Source: Mactromeris polynyma
Taxonomy: Eukaryota > Mollusca > Bivalvia > Venerida > Mactridae
Reading direction: 5' to 3'
Assembly: GCA_032209605.1 (NCBI GenBank)
Contig: JASFXZ010000026.1
Coordinates: 3,906,001-3,970,000 of the forward strand
DNA length: 64,000 nucleotides
This document shows, piece after piece, positions 23,801-36,038 of this stretch (position 1 is its first letter; each line of letters starts with the position of its first letter). The translations under genes and the position numbers were made by a program. A model generated the notes under the pieces. The model worked only from the letters and a program-made list of their open reading frames with translations, had not been told where the DNA came from and did no database searches.

Positions 23801-26800
23801 GAAATATTTGAACGTCGTCAAACTATGACAGAAGCATTGGACCTTAACACATAGAGTCAATGTTGAATGAACATGTTCCAGTCATGTAACTTATCAACAT
23901 TCCCTAATGCGCATAAACTGCTCAACGATGGAACGTGCTCACTGTAGTTTATTGGCCATCAATAATTCAAGAACGACAACTCCGTATGCACTACTGACTA
24001 ATACCTAGACGAATGAAAAATATTCGTTATAGATCGCATCGATCGTAAATCGCAACGCATTTGCGATTACTACATTCATTAGAACATAACGACGTAACAG
24101 TGAACGGTAGATGTACCTTCTTGTTATTTGTGTTCCTAAATGGCGATTTAAACCTAAACTAGTTTATGAGCACAAATGTGTTTTACCACGGACATATAAA
24201 CCATGTCCGTAGTTTTACATTTCTAATCTGGACACACATGTTTTTAACCTCCCTGAATACGTAGCATTCAATACATTTAAGAAACGCTGATTTCTGCAAT
24301 ACATCCCGGTGGTTTTTTTTTTTTTTTTTTTAGATAACTTTTATTTTTCAAGTATTTTACAAAGCAGTGAACATACATAATTACATGATACAATTGTACA
24401 TAGCAAAGTTGTCAGTTATCTTATAATTGTATAATGTACAGAAAAGAATATACAGCGTGTGTGAGTAGAAAAAAAAAATTGAGCTTTTAAAATTTTGATC
24501 GTCCATTCTGCCAAAAATAACAAAAATCATGCATGATATTTTAAGTAAGTGGTATGAGAAAATTCCATCTCAGGATAAAATTATCGAGTTTGTTTTGCAT
24601 AGTTGCTATCATTTTTTCAATCTCGATGCGCCTGTACAGGTATAGTTTAAAAGAGTCGATTTCCGGTATTTTTTTAGTGTATTTGCATTTATGGATGTAG
24701 TATTTTGCTTATATTAAAATGTAGTTTATAACGTTTTAATTTTCATCTTTACTTGGGTTTTCAAGTCCAAAAGACACTTCCATATAATTTAGGTTGCCTA
24801 CTTGTAATCCTTTATTTGTGAGAAATATTTTAACTCCGGTCCAAAACTGTTGAGTAATGTTGCATTCCCAGAACAAGTGTTTTTGAGATTCTATGTTCAT
24901 AGAAAAAAAATCACATAATCTTGTATTGGTAAGGTTACATCTGTTATTTGGAATTATTTTCATTAAATATTTATACTAGTATTGAAATTCTCGTAGTTTT
25001 GTATCAACAGTACATTTAACAGGGATAGTGAAAATATGTTTCCAATTTATTTCATTTTCTGCGAGTTCTTTGTTCCATTTTTCAGTTTGCTTGTTCTTTA
25101 TTTGTTTAGATTTTAGCTGTTAATCATATATTACTTTATTCGGTTTCATTTTGTTTTTAATTTCATCAATAAGATGTTTGGTTTCAGGAATATTATTTTG
25201 ATCTTCCCATAGTTGAGTGTTCCATTGTCTGTTAATTGCTGCTTTCAGAGTTAAATATTTTAAAAAATCGCCCTTGTGGATACCATATTTCTGATGCATT
25301 TGTTCAAATGTAAGGAATTGTTTAGTTTGGGAGTCACAAATGTGTTCTATGTATATAATATTTTTTTCTATCCACGGTTTATAGAGAAACATATTGCCAT
25401 TTGTTTATTTTAAAGTTGAGTTATTCCATATTATTTCTTTTGATATGTTTTGTGAAGATTGAGTAAAGTTGATTGTTGACCATGATGCTAGTATCTCTTT
25501 AAGAAACTTGAACTTGATATTTAATTTTTCAACATCGGCGAAGCAAGTATTATATTTAAATATGTTTTCCCCATATTTTTCAAGCTCTTTGTTATAGATA
25601 ATATTCCATTTCGCATCATTTTTGTCTACTATTCTCTTAACTCAGCTAGCTTTAATTGATGTTAAAAAAGAATCAATATCTAACATTTTTAGGCCTGCAT
25701 TTTCGTATGTTTGAATAATTGTATTTCTCGATATTTTATCTGGCTTAGAGTCCCAAAGAAAGTCAAACATTGCATTTTTTATTGTTTTTATTCTCTTTTC
25801 ATCAGGAGTCATTAAAACGGTCAGTGGGTAAACTAGTTTTGGGAGTGCAAACGACTTGATAACTGTAATTTTTCCAATAATAGATAGTGGTTTTTAAGGT
25901 GTTCATATTACGGAAGAAATGTATATTTGAAAACTAAACAGACATATCACCGTGTATTGAATTACAAATGTTTGACTCATTTGTTGGCATGATGTTGTGA
26001 ACTATTCCCGTTCTGAACATTAAATTGTGCAAATAGATTTAAGTCATGAAAAAAGAATAACGTATTAGTACACGGATGTTCATTTAGACTTATGTCCTCG
26101 TTATACCTGAAATGCAAGCCAAGTGATTCAATGAAAAAATTTGTTCCGCATCTTCCTCTTTTTATTCTCAAATTTTGGGCAGATATACGCAATCGGGTTA
26201 ATTTGCATCCTATATACTTCTATTTATTCAGTTCATACATCTTTCTGTGTATAATGTATACATTATTGAGGGCAAGAAGAGAAAAAAACACATTATTGCT
26301 GAAAATATACCGTAACTTTTTTTATTCAATATACATGTAGCTCTAGTATGAGTGATTTTGTTTAGTCTGACTACCGACAATGATAGTATTATTTTACCGA
26401 CAAGACAATATACATTATATTTGTCTCTAGAAGTTATTAAGCTCTGTTTATATTTGACTCTGACGATGTCTGAACAGTAAAGGGACATAACGTATTTCAT
26501 AAAGTATAGGAGTAGTAATAGGAGTTGTCTCCCCTAACTGGATAGCGATATTCATTGATGATTTCACAGCATGCAACAACATTGTCGCATAACACATTTG
26601 TATAATATGATATAAAGTCGCTTATTTCCTATTCAGTGAGAAAATTGCACAGCAGGACACATAATTTTGTATCATTTGATATAAAGTCGATAATTTCATA
26701 TTCAGTCAGAAAGTCACCGATGTTTTAACAAGTCTTTTTCAATAAATAGCAAGTACATGTATCACCTTTTTAAGTCAAGAACCATTAATTGGATCCTCCT

Positions 26801-27040
26801 CAGCGTATGACCTCAACCCCCGAAGCTGTATAATTATATCTGTAAAATACTGTAAGTTACATTTACCTACAGGTCGAGTTTTAGTGGTAGAGTCATCACT
26901 AAACGTTGTTAGTAACATCCTCACTGGAAGCCAAACAATGATACAGTAGATGAAATAATGGCCGACATGCATTACATACTTGGCTTTATTTATAGAGCGC
27001 TGGTATGTGTTGGAAACGTGACCATTATGTTTGCAAATAT
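20883..27040 (-). repeat. Right arm of the palindrome
   Basis: Inverted copy of 13259-19345. It carries a 69-bp tandem duplication (two GATATAAAGTCG blocks at 26609 and 26678) that the left arm lacks. All shared features are mirrored here, including hairpins near 21065, 21799 and 24188. Confidence 0.97.
24313..25888 (-). pseudogene. 5'-truncated LINE (L1/Tx1-like), right arm copy
   Basis: Mirror of the fragment at 14340-15915, with the same in-frame stops and the same 18-base tail (T run at 24313-24330 on the + strand). The shared tail length and mutations show that the LINE inserted before the arms were duplicated, or was copied by gene conversion. Confidence 0.85.
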
Positions 27041-27716
27041 GAGCATTGTTGAATCTCACAACTAGACTTATTAAAACCTTCTCAACAACACAGTATATAA
27101 GCAGACGAATCGAAGCCATTAAACAGGGAGTTTTATGTATTGAGTTATTGGCACATTGCGCGAAAAAATGACTAAAATATAGTTAGATATCTTATCTTAT
27201 TGTGACACATGCTTGTATGCATATTTGGAAAAGGAAGTTTTCGATATAGTTTACAAAAAAAATCAAAGTAAGTATTTTTATCTTAACATCGGTATCCGAT
27301 GTTTCCGATCTGCGTTATTTAAGACACCAAAAGATAAAATTTTCGCGAACTTAATTTTTTAATAAAACGAAATATACGTGTATTGAACATATGTATTCTG
27401 TGCAGCATAAGGGAAGGAAATTACTTGTTAAATTTGGACTTCATTAATCAGTTAGCATCTTCACTGATGCAATACTCTTATGATTGTATCTTTATCTTCA
27501 TATTGCAATAAGCACTCACTGCTATCATAAGACATACGATGAGTGTTTGTCATTTAATTTATAAATTATTTATACACTTTGTTGCGAACGATCATTTATA
27601 TCGAAAGACAATGTGTGTACTTTCTACAACATAATGACCGTTCAGTAAACGCCATATGCAGGATACACTATTAGTGTGAGAGCACCGGAAGTGGCTCGGA
27701 ATTGTTGAACATCAAA
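27041..27716. other. No feature recognised
   Basis: Unique AT-rich sequence immediately right of the palindrome. Confidence 0.4.
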
Positions 27717-27720
27717 TTAA

Positions 27721-28336
27721 GGGACTGCTTCGTGGATCAATAAAACTCCAGAGGAATGCTTTACGTCGTCCAGAAAAACTTAGAATACGTAAATGTCACG
27801 TTTCCATATTTTCTGCGTTTTAGTTTTTATTTCTACAGACGCCATGTTTAAATCTTGTATCGTAATTCATTTTCTGGTATTACCCAGGAGTGCTTTAATC
27901 AACTGTTCTGACCTGTTGTTTGTTTTAAATGCCAACAAAATTAATCTTATGAAACTTATTACCAGATGTATAAAGCTTTTTTTAATTAATCACCAAATTC
28001 TTAAGAATTAATGTTTTTAGGTAAATTGTCTTTTTTATTCTATAGAAAATACAAGTAAATCTTAAGCCTGTCTACGTGTGCTTCAAATTAGCAGTAGTCG
28101 ACTAGAAAAGTATGTACTTGATAAATCTGCCTCCATTCAGCTTAAGTCGAGCCTTCTACGAGATATCTTTTGGTTACTATAAACGTCATCAAATTAGTTG
28201 GCCCCGGTAACCCTTCTCAACAGTTAGTGATCAGAATACGCCACCTTCAAGACTGATGCTCATCGTAAGCCTTCTGAATTATATGACCAAACCTGCTTCT
28301 CTGTCCGCTTCTGAATGCACTAAATAGGACAGTCCC
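27721..28336. mobile_element. Possible 616-bp TTAA-flanked element
   Basis: Bounded by TTAA on both sides (27717-27720, 28337-28340) with 7-bp inverted ends GGGACTG/CAGTCCC. TTAA target sites occur in piggyBac and Kolobok elements; GG-starting ends fit Kolobok better. The termini are short and diverge inside, and the internal 72-codon open frame (27793-28011) is not transposase-like. Tentative. Confidence 0.35.
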
Positions 28337-28340
28337 TTAA

Positions 28341-28869
28341 ATTGAAATCATATATTTTCTGCCATTTTACCTAACCGTGTAATTGACGTTCTGTCGCCCC
28401 ACGTGAGTGAGCTGGGCATATGGGCCCTGTATATATCATACACCAGGAGGGGCTCTGTATAAGTTATTTATCAGAAATTTACAACGCAATATGTTACATG
28501 TATGTGATGTACTGTTAACGTGTCCGTCTTCATTTAGCAGCACATGTGACAACAGCCGTGTAATATAAACTTACACTGTAGTAGACTGACTAAACATTAT
28601 CTCATCTATCGGTTACCATAATCAATGGTCTTTGATATATATATTGTAACTAGATTTTAAACTATGAGCATTTAATATCATATTAAAATATCTACTCAAA
28701 ATTATATTAGAATGCATAACGTGCGCACCTTGTGTTGAGTAATTAAGTAAATCGATTAATACTCCATCTAACTACATGTACTATGAATTATACTGTCTAG
28801 TAACCAATGTCCCGTGGAATTATATACTGGTCACAAGAGCTAACCCGCCTGTTTCTATGTTAAGAATCT
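28341..28869. other. No feature recognised
   Basis: Non-coding AT-rich sequence. Confidence 0.35.
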
Positions 28870-29065
28870 TCACTTCATTATGAAGTAGTGATCAGAAACG
28901 ATGAAAGCAATATTGACTTTCTTTTTGGTGGATTCGCACTTATAACCAGTATACATACATGTGTCACAGAGTGAGAAAAATGTGCAGTCTGATCGGGACT
29001 CGGACCCGGGGCCTTTCGCTAACAGATCGAATGCTCTACCGACTGCGCTACCCGGCAGCTTACAC
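28870..29065 (-). mobile_element. tRNA-derived SINE
   Basis: Minus strand has a pol III A box (TAGCGCAGTCGGTAGAGC) and B box (GGTCCGAGTCCCGAT) about 30 bases apart, then a non-tRNA body. The ends do not pair as a tRNA acceptor stem, so I call it a SINE rather than a tRNA gene. Confidence 0.7.
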
Positions 29066-29732
29066 ATCTTTTCCCCTTATTGTGACTTAGTCCGTACATT
29101 GACACATACATTATAGTGTGTTATTCATGCGAAAACGTTTTGCCGACTTCTCATGAAAGGCTAGTGTATAGTCGTTGTATTTTAATTATGCAATGTACAC
29201 TATGGGAGTCTTGAGTTCATGTTTGCTTGAGGCATTGTGTACATACATATTTACCATCATTACAACACTGCTGAAAAATAATAGACATGCTTTAAGGTAT
29301 AATAAATGTATATCAAATAATAATTATAATTAATTTACGTGTTATCTGTTGTTGAACTTTGTATAGAGCATAACTCGTTTGTCCAACAACCCTTGTATAA
29401 TATTCGCTAACGCTGGCACCCTTAGGATATAAGATAGACCGTGTTCATTAATAAACCACAAGTTAATGATAACATCTTACGTCGTTTAACTCCTTGTTTG
29501 TGTATTTGTTGTTTTATCTGATACTTAGATGTCCGTGTGTAGATTTTGTGTAATTATGTTTTACATAGATATATTGTTTGATGTTGTAATCGTTACATCT
29601 AAAGGTAATGGTGTTTTTATGTCGCAACAGTAAGAAAAAAACGACTAACTCGATGTAATTTCGAACATAAACTTTGATGAAAGACAATTTTTACTTTGTA
29701 AATTTGTATCTATTTCAAACTCGAACTTAAGG
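29066..29732. other. No feature recognised
   Basis: Non-coding AT-rich sequence between two SINE-like heads. Confidence 0.35.
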
Positions 29733-29835
29733 GAGGCATATCGGTCGAGGGATGGAGCGCCGGACTTATTCTCAGGTCTTGAGTTTGAATCCCGGCTTGA
29801 ATGAGATTGTACCGCGAACACCCTGAATTAGGCGT
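29733..29835 (+). mobile_element. tRNA-like SINE head
   Basis: Degenerate A box (TCGGTCGAGGGATGGAGCGC) and B box (GAGTTTGAATCCCGG) in tRNA-like spacing. No clear tail. Probably a different SINE family from 28870-29065. Confidence 0.45.
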
Positions 29836-32704
29836 GAGTACTGGACGGTAACACAGGAGTGACTTTTATGATATGTTTAAGAACATTTAACTAGCTCGTA
29901 TATATTTAAACCACTTTTAGACACACCAGTATTACTTTCAATTAAAAGATCGAAATAATATATTTCCATATATGAAATATTGCCTTGAGACGAATCTGAA
30001 TTTGTTAGGTTTTATGAAACGAAACCAGTGCATTTCACTAGTGTGGCTGTACATACATGTAATATGTTGAGGATAGCCTTTGAATATCTTTATGTCACCT
30101 AAGAACTGTGGGGTAAAACAGTTAGGATTTCGTTATCATGTCCATTGGTCTCTGTTTTATAACCTTAACTGTCACTTGAAACAAACGAGTCTTTTTTCTC
30201 AATTTAATATCGTAATGAGAATGGTCGCAAAAACCTGAAGGCGATATTATTCCGTACTTCGTCGTTTAATCTCAAAGACATCATTTGTTTTCTTTCATAC
30301 TCGTTGATAGACTCAAACACTAAGATCGTTTAATAACATGTAAAAGACGGAACAACAGTATCATAGGCATACGTATTTGTGTTGTCAATTAATTTTGATC
30401 ATTGTTTTCGAAACATTATTAATCACCGCCATGATTATTTGAAATAACTCCAATACTGTTTGACAGATCATTAATCATATGGATGTCAAAGGTCAATAAC
30501 TCACATTTGACTTAAGAATTTTCTTCCAATGTAAGTTAACAACATATAAACGCATGAACTTTAACCCTCGGGGTATGTATACGTCATAATATGAAGAATC
30601 ATATGTCATCAATATTTCATTGGGTAATTGATTATGACATGTAACTGTACCTTCCTAACGACAGGAATTTTATGTCACAAAGGATCGACGTTGTTACAAT
30701 TTTCATTTTTTTCAGCGGGTAGCATTGTTACAAACCGATGTAACTTCGCATATAGGCAGAGCGTGTTTGTCACTGCGCCATCTCGCCAATACACTAGGTT
30801 TAGACAATAAACACGCCATTGTACTTTAATAAAATATATTAGTTTACCAGACATAAAGCCTTGCCCTTTCTTAGAATATAATTGTGTGGGTTGTTATCTA
30901 TTGTCTGCGACATTTACGCAATCTCAGCTGTTGGTATTAACAAATTACAATTATAATACGCCATTACATTTATTTGCGTCATTTTTCCTACTTGTTCAGA
31001 CTAATATACGTACATAACATCGATTCTGATACAAAACAGATGTTGAAATGTTCGCAAATAGGTCAGTAGAGTACACAAGGGAAATTGCATATATGCCAAG
31101 TCAGACAGTTAACGATCGTGCCAACTAGAACCCTAGTGTTGCATGTTACAGGTAACATTAAAGTTTTACAGGAAAGTAACACGTACATTCAAAAACACCT
31201 CGTGTCTCGGTTACAATGTAGATTCTGACAAACATTGCGCTTTGTAGATGTTATACACAGATTTTTGCACAACATGTCGTGTGTTCTAATACAATGACAT
31301 GCTTAACACGTATAAATACCACAGAGACATCGTGTTCTACGTAGACATAGCCGTGTTTTATTTTGTAAGGGATATGATTCTTCAAGCAAAACAAACCGAT
31401 TTCGTTTCCTCGTTGTTTAGCATCGCTTTTAACCAGCATATTGCTCAATTTTCGTATTTTTGTCTGACCGATTGCTACTTTACCATATGGTCTAAATTCC
31501 CACCATCCTCGTAAAAGGAAAACCCACATCTCACCCTTTTGGCCGAAGAAAGCCGTATAAAATGTGTTATCATTCTTCGGGATTCATTTCTTTTTCTCTG
31601 CAGATTAATGGAAGTTTGATCAATAGGTTGACATCGAAGGGAACCGTTTGCTGTCTGGTTTGGTGGGATGATACTGAAGTTCCTTTGCTTCAATTAATTT
31701 TTGATTGCGAGGTCTACGATCAGAGTATACTCGCTACAAAATGCATTTGCGTTCGGTCATGAATACATCTAGGTAACATCAAAAGAAACCGTCTGATAGG
31801 AGTGTTTGCGCTTGTGATCGACTAATTCCGTTTACGTCCATTGACGTTTCGGATTTGAACAATAAAAATAGTATCTTGTTCCTTCGCAGTTTGTATATGA
31901 ATGTATATTTGTGTTTCCGTGTGCGTTTGTATAATGTCGTTGGCATATAGGATTTGAAAATAAACTATTTTATATACAATGTATTGCATATTCCGCGTTG
32001 AGCTTAATATCATCAGGATAAATGACTCGTAACTGATCGAATATGTTAATAAAACACTGAATTAAATTGTTATAATAGTTTAAAATCATGTCCACAAAGA
32101 TGACCCCATGTTAAACTCGTCTAGTTTGTGATTCTGTATAGTTTCTAAAACTTAAAACCCACCCACATAAGTATGACTCATGTATTGATCTAACAGTTAA
32201 AATGCTATAATGTCAGTTTTTATTTCGACTTCAATTACGTATTTAAACCTTTACCCATTCTTCCATCTGCATTACAAATCTAAATTCAAATTTGTGTAAT
32301 TTACATTAAGTTCAACTATTTGATCATAGCGAACACCTGATTGGATGTTATTCAATTTTATTGGGCATTACAACCACACAATGGGGTATAATGCAAATCA
32401 TTACCCTGGATGATGAGCGCAAATTGTTAGGTTGATAATTTGCGGTCGTTTAAGGCCAGTGCACTCTATCGCACAAGGCGTGAAATAATTATAAGCCCTA
32501 TCGGTACATAGGGAGTTTAAATCTGTATCATTCAATCTGATATATATTTACATGAGGTTATTTTATATAGAGTATAATTTAAATAATTCCTGTCCGTACT
32601 GATCCACTAAAACTTGCTAATTAAATACAAAATAGAAAGGTTCTGGCTTTGCGACCTTTTTAATTATTGATGTCATTGATAGACCAATATATGTGTAAAT
32701 ATGA
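29836..32704. other. No gene recognised
   Basis: Several open frames of 60-92 codons on both strands (around 30628-30810 and 31251-31762) overlap one another. The + strand frame at 31562-31762 follows a plausible acceptor (TTTCTCTGCAG at about 31602) and could be a small exon, but I recognise no domain. Confidence 0.3.
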
Positions 32705-32965
32705 TGGGGACCTGGTCGATTCATCCTCGGTACCCAGGCTATTCATAACGTATATTATATTTCCCCATTGCTTAACACTGCTCTCACTGTACATTCGGTA
32801 CGATCTATTTTTTATTATGGCAAAACTAATTGCACTTTTTTCAATGATTGCTGCCATTTTGTCAAATTTGCTGATAGCTCTTTTCAAAGGAGATTCCTTC
32901 TTGATATCATATATGTTATGAATAGCCTGGGTACCGTGGATGGCTCCATTATACTTGGAACAACT
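32705..32965. mobile_element. Inverted-repeat element, about 260 bp
   Basis: Perfect 22-bp inverted repeats at 32728-32749 and 32915-32936 (core GGTACCCAGGCTATTCAT), extending imperfectly to about 45 bp on each side. Middle about 165 bp. MITE-like; no clear target duplication found. Confidence 0.55.
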
Positions 32966-35798
32966 TACTTTTGATCTCATTTTTGTCCTGATGCTGATTA
33001 CGGTGTCGTAAACATCAGCGTATTTGTCTCGAATTTATTAACTTTAATCAACTATCTCTTAAATATTTAAGGATTGAACTACATTGTACACAATGTATGT
33101 TTACACCTATAAAACTCTCATACTCTTTTGGGGTCTGGACACACAGGTGTTCCTGTACCGACGCTAAAGAATCGCTTGGTTGTACTTTATATAACTGAAT
33201 GAATGTTTTTTATTGTTATTAATATTACGCAATGTCTCGAAAATAAACACGTGATATGACACCAGCTCAACGAAAAAAATCTAATATCGCAGAAGCGTTT
33301 CCATAGAAACGAATATAAAGTTATAATCACGAAGACTAGCATGAATAGCAAGATGAATTAATTTTGTTCAGTTTCCTTGACATTCTCACTGATGTATTTA
33401 AATAAATGGTTTAAGGTTTTATTTTAAGGTATTATTTCATGGTATAATTGTAAGAAACGGTTTCCTTATAAATTTTATGCGAAATTAGCATAATTTAATT
33501 TTAAAAAAAAACACTTAGAATTTACAAGGCTTACATTTCGGATTACATGCATACGAACTAAAACTGTCCTTTTGCTACTTCTGTAATGTCATACGTACAT
33601 TCGTGTACACAATCACTAATAACATTATCATAAAACTGGCCAGGGTATTGTATTGAATACGTAATAAGAGTGTGAATGTCTTATCGAGTCATTTCAAGAT
33701 ATAAGTCGCTTCCACTGCCAGTCGAACCCCGTTTTTTCGACACCCTTCTATCCGAATACATGGTATAATCAGATAAAATGTCTACATTTTTGGTAATGTT
33801 AAAACGAGATTTTCCCTTTACATACAGGTATAATTTGGAGTATATTCACGCTGCCTTTTCGTTGATTTGCAACAAACGCACTTGACCATAATTTAACTTT
33901 GAATAAGCCAAAAAACGCATACGAAACATTTAAGGTTAGCATTCGATAGTTTATAGGGACGGTGAATGGCTTGTCCGTATTTATGATCAACAATGTACAA
34001 TACTTGGAATACAACAAGAATGGTAAAGGTCGTTCACCTTTCAAAAAGTTTATGTTTATTTTTACTAGACATTTGCAATTCACGAAACACAAATATTGGC
34101 AGTTTGTATTGTCGAAATAGTTCATTTCAAGCTATGTTTTCTAAATAATAAAACGTTGCTGCAAACTAGTTCTACTGGGCGATTATATATTTTCGTAGCT
34201 AAGATTTGACGAATCATTTTGTCATATACAAACTTGTGTTCAGTCATGAACCGTTTACATAAGCGAATCACCGTTCGCCTCGCTAACAACGGTAATTCGT
34301 GCACGCTACCTATGATGGAAAGTGCTAAACCGGTTGCACATGTTTTAAGCTCACAGATTGTTCAATTATGAGAATATCGCCTAACATTTCCGAACGTTTG
34401 CAAAAGGTTTCCAAACGGAACACTAGGCTGCCAAACGATAAAATGGAAACATAAACTTAACCAAACACAGCCAGCAAGGTAGAGGAGATGTAAACTTAAC
34501 TATGACAATGTCTGACAGGCAACAGAGCCCGTTAACACCAATCCAATTTGCTTGGTAAAAAATATTTTCTGCTGAACCTAGTAGGAGATCGTGCACTGAA
34601 GTTAATTAACACGATTTTCAGGAATTGGTTTTTGTAAATGGTTTATTAACGGATGAAGTGACATGTAAATGAAATTCATTTTCTACCAATTCCCGGAGTT
34701 GTTAGCAACGAATTCGGATGTATGAACTACTGAAATAGCATTGCTCTATCATACTCTGTATTCATTACTGCTATATTCAAATAGTCAATAAATAGGTTAG
34801 ATCGCATATTTTTACAAAAAAGTGTAAGGAACCTAACATATAGGACGTACCAATGCAGCCCGTGGTGATAGTAAGTTCATTGACCAAACAGGAAGTTTAC
34901 AACTGACCGTTTAAATTTATTATGGTATTTATTGAAATGATACCGATAAACCATTAAAATATAATGCTTGTGATTGAAGTGAACAATTTCGGAGCAGTTA
35001 TTTGTATTCAGTTATAAGTGTGGATTTGTTACAAATGTTTCTTAAATACAATAAGCCGATACATTTATTTCGAGGATCAGTGTTTGTATTTTTGAAAATG
35101 CAATTGTTTCATGATCGATGTATCATGTTTGTTTCAATCAAAAACTAAAAGTGACAGACATTTATGACTTTTTTTGTGATTAGTGATTATGGAACTGATT
35201 TAAGACAATCCGTTAAATAAAAGTTTGATTGTTTCATTTGGTGAGTGAACACATACTATTGCTGCCTTTCTTTCACTGACAAATTGAATGATTTTAACAA
35301 TCAGTATTTAGTTACATCGCAAGCAAAACAAATGATACCTACATTTACTAAAATATACACTCCCTTAAATATACTAGTACGCAGCATTTTGAAAATTCCC
35401 ATTACTTCTAAAAGGTCCAAATAAAATGCAGCTAAAACAAAGATATATCTTCAACGGGTCTTTTTAATAGTGCTAGTATTGACACTAAACGATTGTGCGC
35501 GAGTCTTATTATTTCAGTGGTACATTTGTATTCGTAAATTTCCTGGATATTTTGTTTGCATAACAACAATTTTGAATTATGGAATTATGAATATTCGCAT
35601 TATTCGTTATGAAAAGCAAAAATTGGTTTGAGTTTGGTCTACAGGCTCTTTGTGCTAAATAAATTGATGGTTTGTTATAACACATAAACTTACGCATCAC
35701 ATCTACATGTTTTGCTCATTGTATGTGAGTCCCACAGAATATTTTGTTTCTCAAATAGTCTGCTTGTTCCGGTTGTGTTCGAGTTTCAGATAAACGTA
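32966..35798. other. No gene recognised
   Basis: Non-coding. CAGTCGAACCCCGTTTTTTC at 33719 resembles the left end of the TA-flanked MITEs but no right end was found. The 108-codon minus frame at 33799-34125 shows no domain. Confidence 0.35.
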
Positions 35799-35945
35799 CA
35801 GTGAAATCTCAATAATAAGACCACCATTCTGTCTGAGGAGAGGTCGTCTGAGTATCGAGCTAGTGAAAAATCGAAAACCGGTCAATGAAAATACTTATTA
35901 ATGACGTGATCTTCATTTCGATGTGGCCTTTAAGTGTGGTTTACT
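35799..35945. mobile_element. Degraded TA-flanked MITE
   Basis: TA then CAGTGAAATCTCAATAATAA and GACCACC, nearly identical to the left end of the MITE at 12183-12315. The right end is decayed (GTGTGGTTTACTTAG). Same family, older copy. Confidence 0.5.
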
Positions 35946-36038
35946 TAGTTACAATATTGCTAAGTCTTGACCATTATTATTGAACCAAATTCATATGTTT
36001 GAGTAAACTTTTTATGGGTGTTTTTGTCTGCATTACAG

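Noticed and set aside
13259..27040. One giant transposon with 6-kb terminal inverted repeats (Polinton or fold-back type)
   Set aside because: No target duplication at the outer ends, no polymerase, integrase or capsid-like frames, and the arms carry old LINE debris; a segmental inverted duplication fits better.
28980..29062. Functional tRNA gene on the minus strand
   Set aside because: A and B boxes are present but the acceptor stem does not pair and a long non-tRNA body follows; SINE.
31251..31762. Overlapping open frames on both strands as genes
   Set aside because: No domain, no consistent splice structure; only a weak acceptor near 31602.
33719..33790. Pogo-type MITE
   Set aside because: Only a left-end-like sequence; no TA duplication and no right end found.
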